DNA of 64,000 nucleotides from assembly GCA_026545765.1 (NCBI GenBank), contig JAIFAC010000291.1:1-64000 (forward strand), read 5' to 3'. Below the pieces are notes generated by a model. The model was not told the origin of the DNA and made no database searches. It saw only the letters and a program-made list of their open reading frames with translations. Position numbers and translations under genes: made by a program. The stretch comes from Plantago major. Lineage: Eukaryota; Streptophyta; Magnoliopsida; Lamiales; Plantaginaceae. This document shows, in pieces, positions 43,041 through 54,351 of the stretch (the stretch's first letter is position 1; every line of letters begins with the position of its first letter).

Positions 43041-44306
43041 GATTTATTTTGCAGCGTCTTCTCCCCCTTCATGTGTTGAAAGCAAATCCTCCATTTCTTC
43101 CAGGGATCTCTAAAGGACCAGGAGCTCCTCATTCTTCTCAGAAATCTCCTTTTCTTTGTCAGATATTTGTTGCTTGAGAAGATCCACTTCAACCTATAGA
43201 GAAGCAGTAGACCTGGGTGTATTATCAACACCAGAGCCAGAGGCTACAGAGGGTCTATCAGCAGCAAGAACTACCCAGGGAAGTTCATGGACCCTGTTAC
43301 CAATCACCATCACATTAGCAATCTTCATCACCTGAGTATTCTCTATCACCACTTCCTTGTCATTGGGAACAAAGCCTTGATCCACTAAAATCTTATAGAT
43401 AAGACAGGGAAAGGGAAGAATATTCTTGGTGCCTTTCTTATGTGGGCAAGCACAGATGGTGGCAAAAATTCAGGAACCAAGATCAACAGGGATACCTTTG
43501 ACTAGTTTGTACAGTAAGACCCCAAGCTCACTGGTCAGGTAGGAGGGATTAGAGGAGGGTACCCAGTTGTTGGTGGCTATCTTTTGCAACACTCCACAGA
43601 GAGAGGTTACATTAACCAGTTTCAGCTTAGCAGACCATTCAATGAATCTGCCACCAGTCACCAAAGACATTACCTCATTCATATCCAACTCCTCATCATT
43701 CTCATCCTCAGCAACATAAATCAAACCCCATGCAGTATTAATCCAGGCAGGACTGAAATTGTAGACTTTACCACACACAAAAGCCTTATAATACTTGGGG
43801 GAAAGGGATTTATCACAGTGCACAGACAGATTGCAATATAACTCTTTGACAACATCAGCAACATAGGACCCAGACTCAGAAACAGATCCAATAATACCCC
43901 GACTGGTGAGGAAATCTAACACCCTATACAGTTTAAAATCACCCTCATGCATAACCTTTTCAACCCAAATCTTTCTTTTACCTAGGGTTTTCAATTTGAC
44001 ACTAATCTCCTTTGTTTCAAATCGAGCATTAAAAGCTGGAGATTTAAAGTCGAGCAATACCTCAGAATCAATGGGAGTGCCATCATCATACTCCTCAGCA
44101 GCACCAGCTTCATCAATGTCGAGATCTATAACCTCCAAATTCTGCTCAGGCGGGCTGGAAGCCACCAATTCGGGCCTTTCGGTTCCCATATCCTCTCTTT
44201 CCTGAGTAGGGGTGAGAGGAGTAGAGATGATGTGGGGTTGGTTTGGCTGTGCATGTGCCTTCAACTTCTTCTTTGACCTAGAACGATGTCCTTTCCACCT
44301 GAGCAA
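43041..44306 (-). pseudogene. extra 3' ORF of the copia element (env-like / plant transposon domain)
   Basis: One reading frame of about 422 codons from 44,306 (a TTG; no upstream ATG in frame) to a TAA near 43,041, interrupted by three in-frame stops and no frameshift. Stops lie at about 43,468 (TGA after VDLGS), 43,196 (TAG after STASL) and 43,110 (TAG after LLVL). Order: basic N terminus, acidic linker (VIDLDIDEAGAAEEYDDG), the plant transposon-protein domain (SPAFNARF, IGSVSESGSYVADVVKELYC, GKVYNFSPAWINTAWGL), a second domain (VPNDKEVVIENTQVMKIANV) and a C-terminal coiled coil (LKQQISDKEKEISEKNEEL). No membrane helix seen. The same domain class occurs in the gypsy elements B and D here. 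Function unknown. Confidence 0.7.
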
Positions 44307-44309
44307 TTT

Positions 44310-45010
44310 AGGGCCAAGTCCCTAACTAGGGTTTTGGCTAAGAGATTTCTATGAGCGGGAAAGGGGAGCCATTGAAATTGGTGGTGTTTGCAGTTGAAAG
44401 ATCGTGGGTGAGAGAAGAGAGAGTTTGAAATTTTGAGAGGAGAGGGAACATGTTTGTATCGGTTAAGTACACGGAGAAGGTGTAAATAAGGAAAAATAGG
44501 TTTAGGTCATTGGCTTGAGAGTGTTGGACCTGGTTTGTGGGCTTGTGTGGCTTTGGATCAGAATAATGTGTCTTACAATAATCCTTTAGTCCAATCGATC
44601 CAAAGACATCAACTCAGAAACAAGTTAGTAGTCAAAATAGTCATTACATAAGGAGAGTTAGAAAATAGAAAATCTTTAAGGGTGAGATAATTAAAATTTA
44701 AGAAATAATCTGGACTCATGGTACAATTCGATTCAAAATAGCATATTCCTAAATAAAGTTGCCCAAAAGGATTTTCCTAGCTCCCCCTTAACACTTACCT
44801 GACCCAAGTCCTCTCAAGACCTAGACCTATATGATATGTATATGCAAAGTGACCTATATGATGCAAAGAAATCAGTGTTGCTAATACACAGAGTAATCTA
44901 CTTGTTTGTAACACCTGTGTGCACAAACAAGTGTAGACTCATCAGAAAACTTTTATAGTACAACTCAACAACCTTTTTAGAGGAAAAACAACAGGGTGGT
45001 ACTCTTATTT
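44310..45010 (-). other. spacer between copia RNase H and 3' ORF
   Basis: About 700 bp plus the repeats that follow. No ORF or domain seen. A CT/AG-rich leader lies near 44,380-44,460 on the - strand, upstream of the 3' ORF. I see no clear splice pair. Confidence 0.4.
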
Positions 45011-45022
45011 GATATGATTAAC

Positions 45023-45195
45023 CACTGAATGTAGGCAGCCGGAACTCCATACACCCCAGTGGCAATACAAAATCTTCGGCAACACAGGTGAGCACATAGG
45101 ACTGAATGTAGGCAGCCTGAACCCCAAACACCCCAGTATCCCAATGCGTACTCAACACTGAATGCAGGCAACCGGAGCCCCATACACCCCAGTGT
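45023..45195. repeat. three imperfect repeats of about 40 bp in the copia element
   Basis: Units starting 'actgaatgtaggcagcc' at 45,023, 45,101 and 45,157, each running to 'acaccccagt'. Unit starts are 78 and 56 bp apart. Confidence 0.75.
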
Positions 45196-45342
45196 CAGTC
45201 CAGACTGTATCTGGCTATCCCATCTTTCCAAAAACAGGCACATATTTAGTCGAGGAGGGACCTTTTATTATTCCTTTCAGAGTGGTCCACTATTAGTTGC
45301 ACCAAGGATTATCAGAACCCACAGAAATACTCAGGTAAAGCA

Positions 45343-45346
<4 letters not shown>

Positions 45347-45416
<70 letters not shown>
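45347..45416. repeat. (AG)35 microsatellite
   Basis: 70 bp of perfect AG repeat inside the copia element, between the RNase H end and the 40-bp repeats. Confidence 0.97.
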
Positions 45417-45417
<1 letters not shown>

Positions 45418-45505
45418 AAGTCAAGACCTAATGCAGACCTACAAACCACATGCAATCTTCAGTGTTAGTCAGTGGTGTTATGGCAACACTTGAACGTTCA
45501 CAGTC

Positions 45506-46201
45506 TCAGACAACACACATACCAAGAGACTTCTTCAAACTGAAGAATCTCTCACTATCTAAATGTTTAGTAAATATATCATCAAGTTGATGTGTGGTCT
45601 CTATATGTTCTATGAGAATAGTCTTAGCATCTACCAAATCTCTTAAGAAATGATGTCTAATATTAATATGTTTGGTTCTAGAATGATGTACAGGATCTCT
45701 AGATATGTTTATGGCACTCAAATTATCACAGAACATTAGGATGGTGTCACTTTTCAAACCATAGTCATGTAACATGTGTTTTAGCCATACTAACTGGGTT
45801 ACACAACTTCCTGCTGCTATGTACTCGGACTCATCAATGGAAAGAGACACACAATTTTGTTTCTTACTGTACCAAGAGACCAAATTATTACCTAAATAAA
45901 AACACTCACCACTTGGGGATTTTCTATCGTCTAAGTCTCCGCCCTAGTTAGAATCACTAAACCCAACTAAGTTGGAGTTAGTATCTCTTGAGTACCATAT
46001 GCCCAAGTTTGTTGTCCCAGAGATGTGCTTCAAGATCTTCTTGAAAACATTAAGGTGTGAAGTGCGGGGGTCTGCCTGGTAACTGGCACAAACATAAACT
46101 GTATACATAATATCAGGACGGGTCGCTGAGAGATACATCAGGCTTGCTATCATGGACCTATACTCTTCTCTAAGCTGCACTTCGGGTTGTGTGGTTTGCA
46201 A
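45506..46201 (-). pseudogene. copia RT C-terminus and RNase H
   Basis: RT end: RSMIASLMYLSATRPDIMYTV (46,080-46,150), SDSN at about 45,947, where one in-frame TAG follows in the conserved 'SD..W' spot. RNase H: VSWYSKKQNCVSLSIDESEY (45,820-45,883), then IFTKHLDSERFF near the C end. Otherwise open to the stop at 45,506. Degrades the RNA of the RNA-DNA hybrid. Confidence 0.82.
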
Positions 46202-46204
46202 TAA

Positions 46205-47248
46205 CTACTTATCTTTGTATTTATCCAATGCTTTGTTATATTGGAATCGCTTCAGACACTGTAAATGTAAATTCCAGAGTCGCAATCCCTTCAACACTAT
46301 CTGCAGAATCATCCTTTGAGATTTTAGAACTTGCAGACATGGGAGTTTTGCTAGGTTTTGAATCTTCCAAACCAAATCTCTTAACCAGATTCCTAGCATA
46401 CCTCTCCTGGGAAAGAAACAGACCATCTTGTTGCTATTTCACTTGTAGACCTAAAAAGAATGTCAGCTCTCCAATCATGCTCATCTCGAATGTACCTGTC
46501 ATAGAGCTAACACACTTATCCATGATGTATTTATTAGTTGAAGCAAAGATAATATCATCTACATAAATCTGAGCTATGCAAACATCCTTGTCTTGTTTCA
46601 TAATAAAAAAGGTATGACCACCATCACCTCGAACAAAACCTAATAGCAAGAGAAACACAGTTAACCTATCATACCAAGCCCGAGGAGCTTGTTTCAACCC
46701 ATACAAAGCTTTGTGAAGCTTAAAGACATAATCAAGGTGAAAAGGGTCAACAAAACCTTTTGGTTGTTCTACAAAGGCCTCTTTGTCTATGTATCCATTT
46801 AGAAACCCAGCTTTAACATCCATTTGAAAGAGTTTGATTTTCAGAAAACATGCTATGGCAAGTAATAGTCTAATAGACTTAATCCTAGCAACAGGAGCAA
46901 AAGTTTCATCAAAGTCTATGCCTTCAACTTGTGTGAAACCTTGAGCTACAAGGCGTGCCTTATTTCTAACAATGACACCATTCTCATCACTTTTATTCTT
47001 GAAAATCCATAAGTCCCTTTCACATTAGCCTTTGAGGGCCTTGGGACCAAAGTCCAAACATTGTTTTTAGAGAATTGTTGTAGCTCTTCTTGCATAGCAT
47101 TTATCCAATGGATATCGTTAAGTGCTTCAGTAACATTCTTTGGTTCAGTGGATGAGACATAACAAGAGACCTGTACCTCTTGGGATGTGGTAGACAGACA
47201 CACACACACAATCTTACCATGTGTCGATAGTCGACCCTTTCTTTGCAC
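46205..47248 (-). pseudogene. copia reverse transcriptase
   Basis: RVT_2-type RT. N part: EALNDIHWINAMQEELQQFS (47,060-47,130). Palm: MDVKAGFLNGYIDKEAFVEQ (46,765-46,823), KLHKALYGLKQAPRAWYDRL, and the catalytic box YVDDIIFAS (about 46,545-46,575). One or two frameshifts (near 46,430 and 46,830-47,040) break it. Classic Ty1/copia pol order. Confidence 0.82.
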
Positions 47249-47768
47249 CTTGTGTGTACACCATCCGTTAGATCACCAATCACTTGATTGACAAGATGAT
47301 TCTTTCTGATTCTGGCAGGAGGATCTCGTCTACCTTCTGCATCTCCTACCTGTTCTTCTTCTGATTCAGCATCTGACGCTTCTGGTGTATGAAGAACATC
47401 GGTAGGTGTAGTGGGAACACTGGTGTATTCTGCTTCATTGTTTTCAGGTGTGCGTGGGACACAGCTGGCAGAATCAACTTCTCTTCTTTGCAACTCTTGT
47501 GCTAAAGTTCATGTGTCTACTGCAACACTGGTAGAGTCATCAAATACAACATTGATTGACTTCTGAATAGTCCTTAGCCTTGGATTATAAATTCTGTAGG
47601 CATGATTGTTTAGGAAGTAGCCAACAAAAATCCCCTTTTCACTCTTGAGGTCAAACTTACCTAGATAATCACGATCATTAAGAATATAGCAAACACAACC
47701 AAATATATGAAAGTATTTGAAGTTGGGTTTCTTATTCTTTAGCAGTTCATAAGGAGCCTTAGAAGTTG
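47101..47768 (-). pseudogene. copia integrase C-terminal part and linker
   Basis: KAPYELLKNKKPNFKYFHIF (about 47,690-47,757), GCVCYILNDRDYLGKFDLKS and GIFVGYFLNNHAYRIYNPR are the GKGYY-like C-terminal part of copia integrases. The acidic linker (47,101-47,493) ends PPARIRKNHLVNQVIGDLTD, typical for the stretch before RT. Interrupted at 47,769 by a LINE fragment. Confidence 0.8.
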
Positions 47769-49259
47769 GCTTGATGATTGGCTTGGCTACAGTATTGCGG
47801 ACAGAATTGGTATTCCTATTCATCTTCGGCATCACTTCGAGTTCCCTATTTCTGAGTATTGACTCCGCTGGTTGGTTTCTTTTCGATGGGTTCCAGATGG
47901 CTTTTCCAGATGTTACTCGCGACATTCTCTCCTATCATCCGCTCCATCTGGTTCGATACTCAGATTCGGATCAATCTCTAGACGGTTCGATTTCTACCAA
48001 GCAAGCCTATCACTCTTTGCGCGCTTCCTTAAGATCGACCGGGATCTTGGATATGGGCTCTTTATCCCACCCGCCGCTCTATCACAGCTTGAAGGCTATT
48101 TATGGTGTTCTTCCAACTATTGAGAAACCGCGGGCTCGTTTTGTTGGTCCTTCGGTGTGTTTTTTGCTATGTCGCTATGGATTGCCAAGACCATTTATCG
48201 GTCTCTTGTCCGCTCACTCGGACTATCCGCATACTCTATTTGATCTTTTCAGTTCCTTTTCGAGATTGTTTTAGTTTTGGAGAGCTTCATATATGCCATG
48301 GGTCAACATTTTAGCTCTCGATTCTCTTTGTATGCGCTTGCCTTTGTGACGGCATTTGGGTGCTTGGATCGCTGCAATCATTGCTTATTTGATGGTGTTC
48401 TGCTTCTGCATTCTATTTTGCTTCGATTTGAGTCTTGTAGGCGAGGCTAATTCCCACCCTCTTGGTTCTATGGCTAATAATCGTTGATTTACAAGTCCTT
48501 CATTCTTTTCAGATTTAAGGGTGCCCGCCTAAGTCACGAGATATCATTGAGGTCCGCTGGTATCCCCTCTCCCGGATGGATTAAATGCAACACGGATGGA
48601 AGTTCTCTTGCCGCCTGGCTCCTCTCTGGCCGGGTTTTAGAGATTCAAATGGTACCGTGATGGGTTGCTTTGTAAATCACCGGTACGCTTTTATGCTTTT
48701 GAAGCCGAGTTACTTGCGTTATGATTGGCATTGAATCGCTCACACCTGTATCGAATAAGATTTGGTGGAGATGATTCTACTTATGTAGCGAATTTGCTCT
48801 CCATGGTACTAACTCGGTCCCATGGAAATTCGGAACCGCTGGCTATTGACTCTCTCTCATATGCGTGATATGGATTTTCGGTGTCTCATATTTTTCGTGG
48901 AAGGCAACACGTCACGATGCTCTCTCAAAGTTCGATCTCGAGGGTTTTCGACTTCTCCTTTCGATGTCATTCGACCTCACATACAGGGACATGTACGGTT
49001 TACCTTATTATAGGTTTCCAACGCTAACGCCAGTATCTTTTTCCCAACCATGGGTTTTTCCCATGGTTTTTCCATGACTGGTTTTAACGAGGTTCATGGT
49101 TGCAACCATGGATCACCTTGATCCAAGTTATGTTATTTTGTTTCTTTGTTTGTTTCACTTGTTTCACGTTGTAACCACTGTGGGTTCCATTGTAATCTCT
49201 ACTTTTACGCTTTGTACTCTTTTACTTTTATTAATATATGCTCTATTTATGAAAAAAAA
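47769..49259 (+). mobile_element. 5'-truncated LINE (first family) inserted in copia integrase
   Basis: 1.49 kb closely matching 37,581-39,059, in + orientation, with the same 3' end and an 8-A tail (49,252-49,259). It carries the zf-RVT and RNase H part only, with its own set of frame breaks. No target site duplication is visible. The integrase codons expected between NTACHI and KAPYELL appear partly missing. Confidence 0.85.
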
Positions 49260-49860
49260 TGATGTGACAAGCAGTATTTAAGGCTTCAGCCCAAAGTCAC
49301 TTTGAGACATTCATAGAGTTCAGCATAACTCTAGCCATTTCATGTAAAGTGGGATTCTTACGCTCAGCTATACCATTTTGCTGAGGGGTCTTGGGAGCAG
49401 AGAACTCATGAGAGATACCAAGTGTATCACAGAATTGAACAAATTTCTGGTTCTCAAACTCCTTGCCATGATCAGACGTAATACGATTCACAGAACATCC
49501 ATACAAGTTTCTAATACTAGCATGCAAAGTTTTGAAAGTATCAACAGTTTCTGATTTCTCTTTGAGAAATTTAATCCAAGTGTACCCGGAGAAATCATCA
49601 ACAATCACAAAGGCATACCTTTTTCCACCAAGGCTACTAACCTCAATTGGACCCATAAGATCCATATGGAGTAGCTGGAAACACTTGTTCGTACCGATTT
49701 ACCATCTGACATAACATGAACAGGTGTATGGGATACCCTTGTTTGTTTCCCTTTAAGACAATCTCCACAAACAATCTTACCAGGGTTGGTCAGTTTGGGA
49801 ATTCTAACATCGCCTCAAGACGCTACCAAATTTTCAAGATTCCTCAGAGTTCATATGACC
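49260..49860 (-). pseudogene. copia integrase core
   Basis: Integrase catalytic core with all three acidic positions visible: MDLMGP (49,648-49,665), ITSDHGKEF (49,460-49,490) and NGIAERKN (about 49,345-49,370), the D,D-35-E pattern. The zinc-binding HHCC part is present as HKKLGHMNSEE (near 49,840) but frameshifted. The core ends ...WAEALNTACHI just before the LINE insertion at 49,259. Confidence 0.82.
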
Positions 49861-49872
49861 AAGTTTTTTGTG

Positions 49873-50286
49873 TCAAATAACTGACTCATCAACTTTCACA
49901 TGATTACAGACAACATGATCATTAAACTTATAACAGTTATCATTTGACCTAGTGTCTGTCATAACATAGCAATTGGATCTATCAAAGACTTTACAGGATT
50001 TCTTATCAAAGCATACTTTCAATTCATCATCACATAGTTGACTAATGCTAATTAAATTTGTTGTTAAGCCATCTACTAACAGTACATCTTTTAGTGCTGG
50101 AAATCCTTCCACATTCAACACACCCTTACCAATTATCCTGTTTTTGCTTCCTCCACCATAAGTGACAGTTCCTTTGGTGAGAGGAATTATGTCTTTCAAG
50201 TAGGTCTTTGTACCTGTCATGTGACGGGAAAACCCATTATCGAAGTACCAAGTACCTGCAAGGTTAGACTTAACATTAGAAAACAT
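49873..50286 (-). pseudogene. copia protease and gag-pre-integrase domain
   Basis: Open for 137 codons. TWYFDNGFSRHMTGTKTYL (50,190-50,255) is the copia protease active-site region, with D-N-G in place of the usual D-S/T-G. It is followed by VTYGGGSKNRIIGKGVLNVE and the pre-integrase segment LISISQLCDDELKVCFDKKS. The altered loop suggests loss of activity. Confidence 0.78.
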
Positions 50287-50292
50287 AACTTT

Positions 50293-51672
50293 TCAAACAT
50301 TGTCAGTCTTAGGTATCCAGACTCCCTTTAGCCTATTTTTACCTTTCAGAGTACTAGTGTTTTTGGACAGTGTTGTGACAAAACCAGAATCAGAGTATTG
50401 AACATTTAAAGAATACTCTGGAGTTGTCATTACACTGGAAACACTACTACTGGAAATATCAGCACTAGACTTGTTGCAATCAGAAGTTACAATAGAGGAG
50501 TCTTTTACAGATTCAGACATGATCAGGGTGGTTTCCTCTAATGAAACAATATTTTTGGGTTCTTTCAAGGATTTATGGTATTTGAAATAATAAGGTTTAA
50601 TATGACCTGGCTTAGAACAAAACTGACACACAAAAACCTTTTTCTTGCTTTGGGCAGACAATCCTTTTATTTTCACAAACACAGGAGTTGGGTAATTACT
50701 AGGTGCATCTTTGGTAGAAGAGGTTAGGTTCTGAATAAGTCGTTGAAAACCTAGACCTGTAGTTCCTTCATTACCTAGACCTAGCATTTCATCAAGTTTA
50801 GTAGTTACTGTATTCATTTTTGTAAAAGTAAGCTCATGAATTTTAAGCTTAGCGGTTACCTTTTCCAAATCAGATTCCTTTTTGGTTAGACTTACTTCCA
50901 GATTCAGGATTGTGTCTTGTAGAGACTTGTTCAGTTCCTTAAGATACTCTGTTTCTTTGAACAAGGCTTTCTCATTCTTGACAGATTTTCACCATTCCTT
51001 CAACACATCCTCATAGAGGACTTCAAGTTCCTTAATGAACTCCTCTTGGATCATCTCATTCTCAGGTGAGTGGTCAGCTTCAAGGTCTACTGAGCCACAC
51101 ATGCAGTGGGGATCCAAAAGATCACAGTACACCAATGATTTCGGTGTTTCAGTACAGAAGTTCTAAGAATGTACAAGTTCATCAGCTTCATCAAAGAATG
51201 TCTCACATTCAATACACTCATCTGCTATGTCATCGACAACACCTGCAAAAAATATTTCTTGCACAAAGATGTTATCAGCAGTGTTCGAACAACACTATGC
51301 ATCATCAAAATAGCCATCACCCAAATGACTTGGGAGTGTAGTGCAGCTGTATGAACTTCTTCATCTAATAGAACCACATCTTCTTCTGTACCTACTTCAT
51401 CATCATCCAAACAAATATAATATGAGTTTCCTTCTTTCGAAGAGTGTTAGCACATTCATAAGAATAATGACCAAAGCCTTCACATGCATGACACTGAGTT
51501 CTTTTTAGTTTTTCAGGATCCTCATCCATGTGTTTTTCTATGAATACTTCACCAATGCTTTGGAGGGGAATTTGGACTGACCAAAGGGATTGTTGCTTGA
51601 TCCTGCTTTAAACTTGCCTTTTAGATTACTATTTTGAAAACGTTATATCATAGCCTTGAACATAACATTGAC

Positions 51673-51704
<32 letters not shown>

Positions 51705-52137
51705 TTCAACATCCAGTGTTTCAGAAGACTTTGATTGAAGTACAATGCTTCTGTCTTTGACAACATCAAAAGAGTTATTTAACCCTAACTCAAAAGTTTT
51801 CATAATGTTATCAAAGTTTGAAGATCCATGGTGGCCAAGTTCTCATAAGTTTCCATAACAATCTTTTTCATTTCAAAACGTTTTGAAAGAATCCTAATAG
51901 CTTTGTAAACTAGTTGCTTGCTACAAAGGGTCTCCAAGCATATGACATTCATTAGAAATATCCAAAAGTTTACCAAAATAGGATGTAATGTCCTCTTCCT
52001 CTCCCATTCTCAAATTTTCAAAACAACTCAAAAGCATTTGAAGTTTTGATTCTCTCACACTCAGATCTCCCTCACAGTGACTTTGAAGAATTTCCCAGGA
52101 CTGTTTGGCAGATGAGCATGTTTATGAATTAGGTGCT
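50293..52137 (-). pseudogene. copia gag (N-terminally truncated)
   Basis: Begins about 5 nt from the PBS with AKQSWEILQSHCEGDLSVRE, the UBN2-type capsid part. The usual first 80-100 residues are absent. A poly-Asp tract (encoded by 51,673-51,704) follows, then a first zinc knuckle CHACEGFGHYSYEC (C-x2-C-x4-H-x4-C, about 51,450-51,490), a coiled coil (LKELNKSLQDTILNLEVSL, about 50,880-50,950) and a second knuckle CQFCSKPGHIKPYY (about 50,600-50,640) whose last Cys is Tyr. Several shifts. Confidence 0.75.
51673..51704. repeat. (TCA)n microsatellite encoding poly-Asp in gag
   Basis: About ten ATC/TCA triplets; on the - strand a run of GAT codons. Confidence 0.93.
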
Positions 52138-52139
52138 TG

Positions 52140-52151
52140 GCTCTGATGCCA
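52140..52151 (-). other. primer binding site of the copia element
   Basis: TGGCATCAGAGC on the - strand, one mismatch from the initiator-tRNA-Met complement TGGTATCAGAGC. Eight bases from the LTR end at 52,160. Confidence 0.85.
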
Positions 52152-52159
52152 AATTAAAA

Positions 52160-52975
52160 TGTATGACCGGGATTTGGTATTATGTAAACAAGTGTATACA
52201 GTACACCAGAGAACACTGTTGAATAGTGTCTTCGATATACTGTAACAAATAGTGTATCTGACTACAACAGTTAAACACACTAACACTAAAGCTAATCTAA
52301 AGAGCAAATCAAGATCACAGCGAAAATTAAGAACACCAAGTATGGTTTCTAGAGGCTTAATATATTATAACCCTCCAAGGCTCAAGGCAAAAGAATTCAC
52401 TATGATGATATAATGAATTACAAAAACAATTCACAACTTAACCAAGATGATTAAGCAGTGAACAAATCATTAAGCAGTTACATCGAACTAACTATCCTAA
52501 TCTAGTAGAAAAACTAGACAAAGCTTAGAAAACTATCAAATACGTGAGGTGTTATGAATACACTACGACTGCTGCTTTAGCTCACGTACTTGAATGAACT
52601 GACTTCTGGCTTTTTATATAGCCTTACAATGCACGATGGCCAGAAGATAAGTTCCTGTTTAGTAGCACCGAATCTTGACTTGAATTCATTGGGAAATCTT
52701 CTATAAGATCTTTCCTAAGCTCTTCTATTCAATAAGGAAAGTATTTCCTTCTTGCAATATTTGCTTTCCTTATTTCATCTTCCTTCACACGCTTTCCCTC
52801 CTCTTCGATTGCTTTCCTTTCTTCAAGATATTCTTAACTGGATTAAAACCTGCACAATAACAATCAAAACCATGGAATCCAATTAAGTGAATAAAGGCAA
52901 AATATAAAATAGAAGGAGTCAAGTGCAATATAAAGTGCAGTCTGATGGTGTTGTGAAAACACCGACTGAACACAT
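52160..52975 (-). repeat. 5' LTR of the copia element (main part)
   Basis: Direct repeat of 41,960-42,776. The last 3 bases (gca, 54,349-54,351) lie beyond the solo LTR. Confidence 0.85.
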
Positions 52976-54343
52976 TGATGTGCTCAAATTATTACTTAGA
53001 AAACCAAGTAGTAAGCAGTTGTTATAGACAGACAAGGCTAAACCACAGAGTCGTTCGCTAAGGAATTAATCAAGCTACCACAACAATTGAGAGCAATCAA
53101 TTATTTGTGAAAACAGATTGATATGGTTTTTTGTACTTCTAAAACACATATTAAAACAGAAAACAAATAAACTGGTTTTGATCAGAGAAAGAAAGCGAAC
53201 ACCGTAGTAATGATCTAGCTATGCTAATTCGCTCTAAGGTAATCGTTCATACTTGTCACACGGTCGGTGTACATAAATCGATCAATCCAACCTTTACCAA
53301 TCGTTATTTGAAGGTTTTTGAACGAGTGTAATCGTGGGTCGTCAATCCACGATCCTTAACCAAAAATGATTTTAGAAGATCTTTGAACGAGGGAATTGGA
53401 TTGATAGGTTTTACGAAAATCTTTGAACGAGCCTAAATATTAACGAATATAAACCCTAGATTCGAATACGCATAACTATCACATAACTACCGCATTCAGA
53501 GCGGTTTAACTACTCATGAGGGAAGCAAAGATGAAACACTTCAAGGTATTGATCATGTTAAACATAAATAGGTTGATAATTGCATGCAAGCTCATACAAT
53601 TCGATAAAGAATAGCAAACACGAATCGTAAAGAGATAAACAATAGAGAGTTACCAAATATGACCAGGAATTCGATATCGATGCTTCTTGCAAGAGGTAAA
53701 CCAAGCTCCAAAAATCAATCAATGTCAAAACCTTGTTCTTGATCTTTGTCCTATGTATTTTAGGGTTAAAGAAGTTATGTCCTCAGTTATGGTGAAAGAA
53801 TCCTATTTATAGGAGAAAAAACGAGTAGAATCCTAACAGAATTCGAACAGAAAAAAACGTCCAGCAAATAAGCTCTCGTAAGTTCTCGCCGCTTCGAGGA
53901 TGTTTTCTGCTAGCCAGCTTCAGACATCTGTATCATTTTCTACAGGAGGAATTTGGCTATGCTTCTAGAACTAAAGTTGTAGCCCTATGAATTATATTTC
54001 CATGGCCACTGAGATCAGGTCAATCGAACATCATATGAGAGCGTTATGGCCAAAATGGTTAGACTGCTCCGTAAAACTTCACTTCTGCAAGCTTCGCTAA
54101 AACGGCTCTCAAATCTTCGTCCGAACTCCGAATCCACTTCCGTTTTCGCCCAGCTACTCTACATTCAAAGATCTAGAACCAAACTTTCCACTCCGATTTT
54201 CACCTTCGGGACACAAAAATCCTACAAAACACAAACAAAGCACCAAAGCATAAAAACGCACAAAGAAACTATAAAACCATAAACAAAGACTAACAAAGAC
54301 CGCTAAAAAGGACCAAATGAGACTCTAAATTATCGTCTCATCA
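52976..54343 (-). repeat. solo LTR of an Athila-like element (family F)
   Basis: 1,368 bp, 'tgatgtgctc...gtctcatca' on the + strand, so in - orientation. Flanked by 'cacat' (52,971-52,975) and 'cacgt' (54,344-54,348), a 5-bp TSD with one change. The other copia LTR gives the empty site near 42,770. Its ends resemble the E and D LTRs; the middle differs. No internal region is left, so it probably arose by LTR-LTR recombination. Confidence 0.85.
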
Positions 54344-54351
54344 CACGTGCA

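Larger units (their letters stand above)
41960..54351 (-). mobile_element. SIRE/Maximus-like Ty1/copia element with nested insertions
   Basis: - strand element. 5' LTR 52,160-52,975 plus 54,349-54,351 (split by a solo LTR), PBS, gag, protease, integrase (split by a LINE fragment 47,769-49,259), RT, RNase H, an extra 3' ORF, PPT, 3' LTR 41,960-42,776. LTR ends TGCATG...CATACA. The extra ORF between RNase H and the 3' LTR is a hallmark of the SIRE/Maximus lineage. I could not find a matching TSD. Confidence 0.8.

Noticed and set aside
47160..47215. Short (CA)n stretch as a separate microsatellite
   Set aside because: Only about six CA units inside the copia linker; too short to list.
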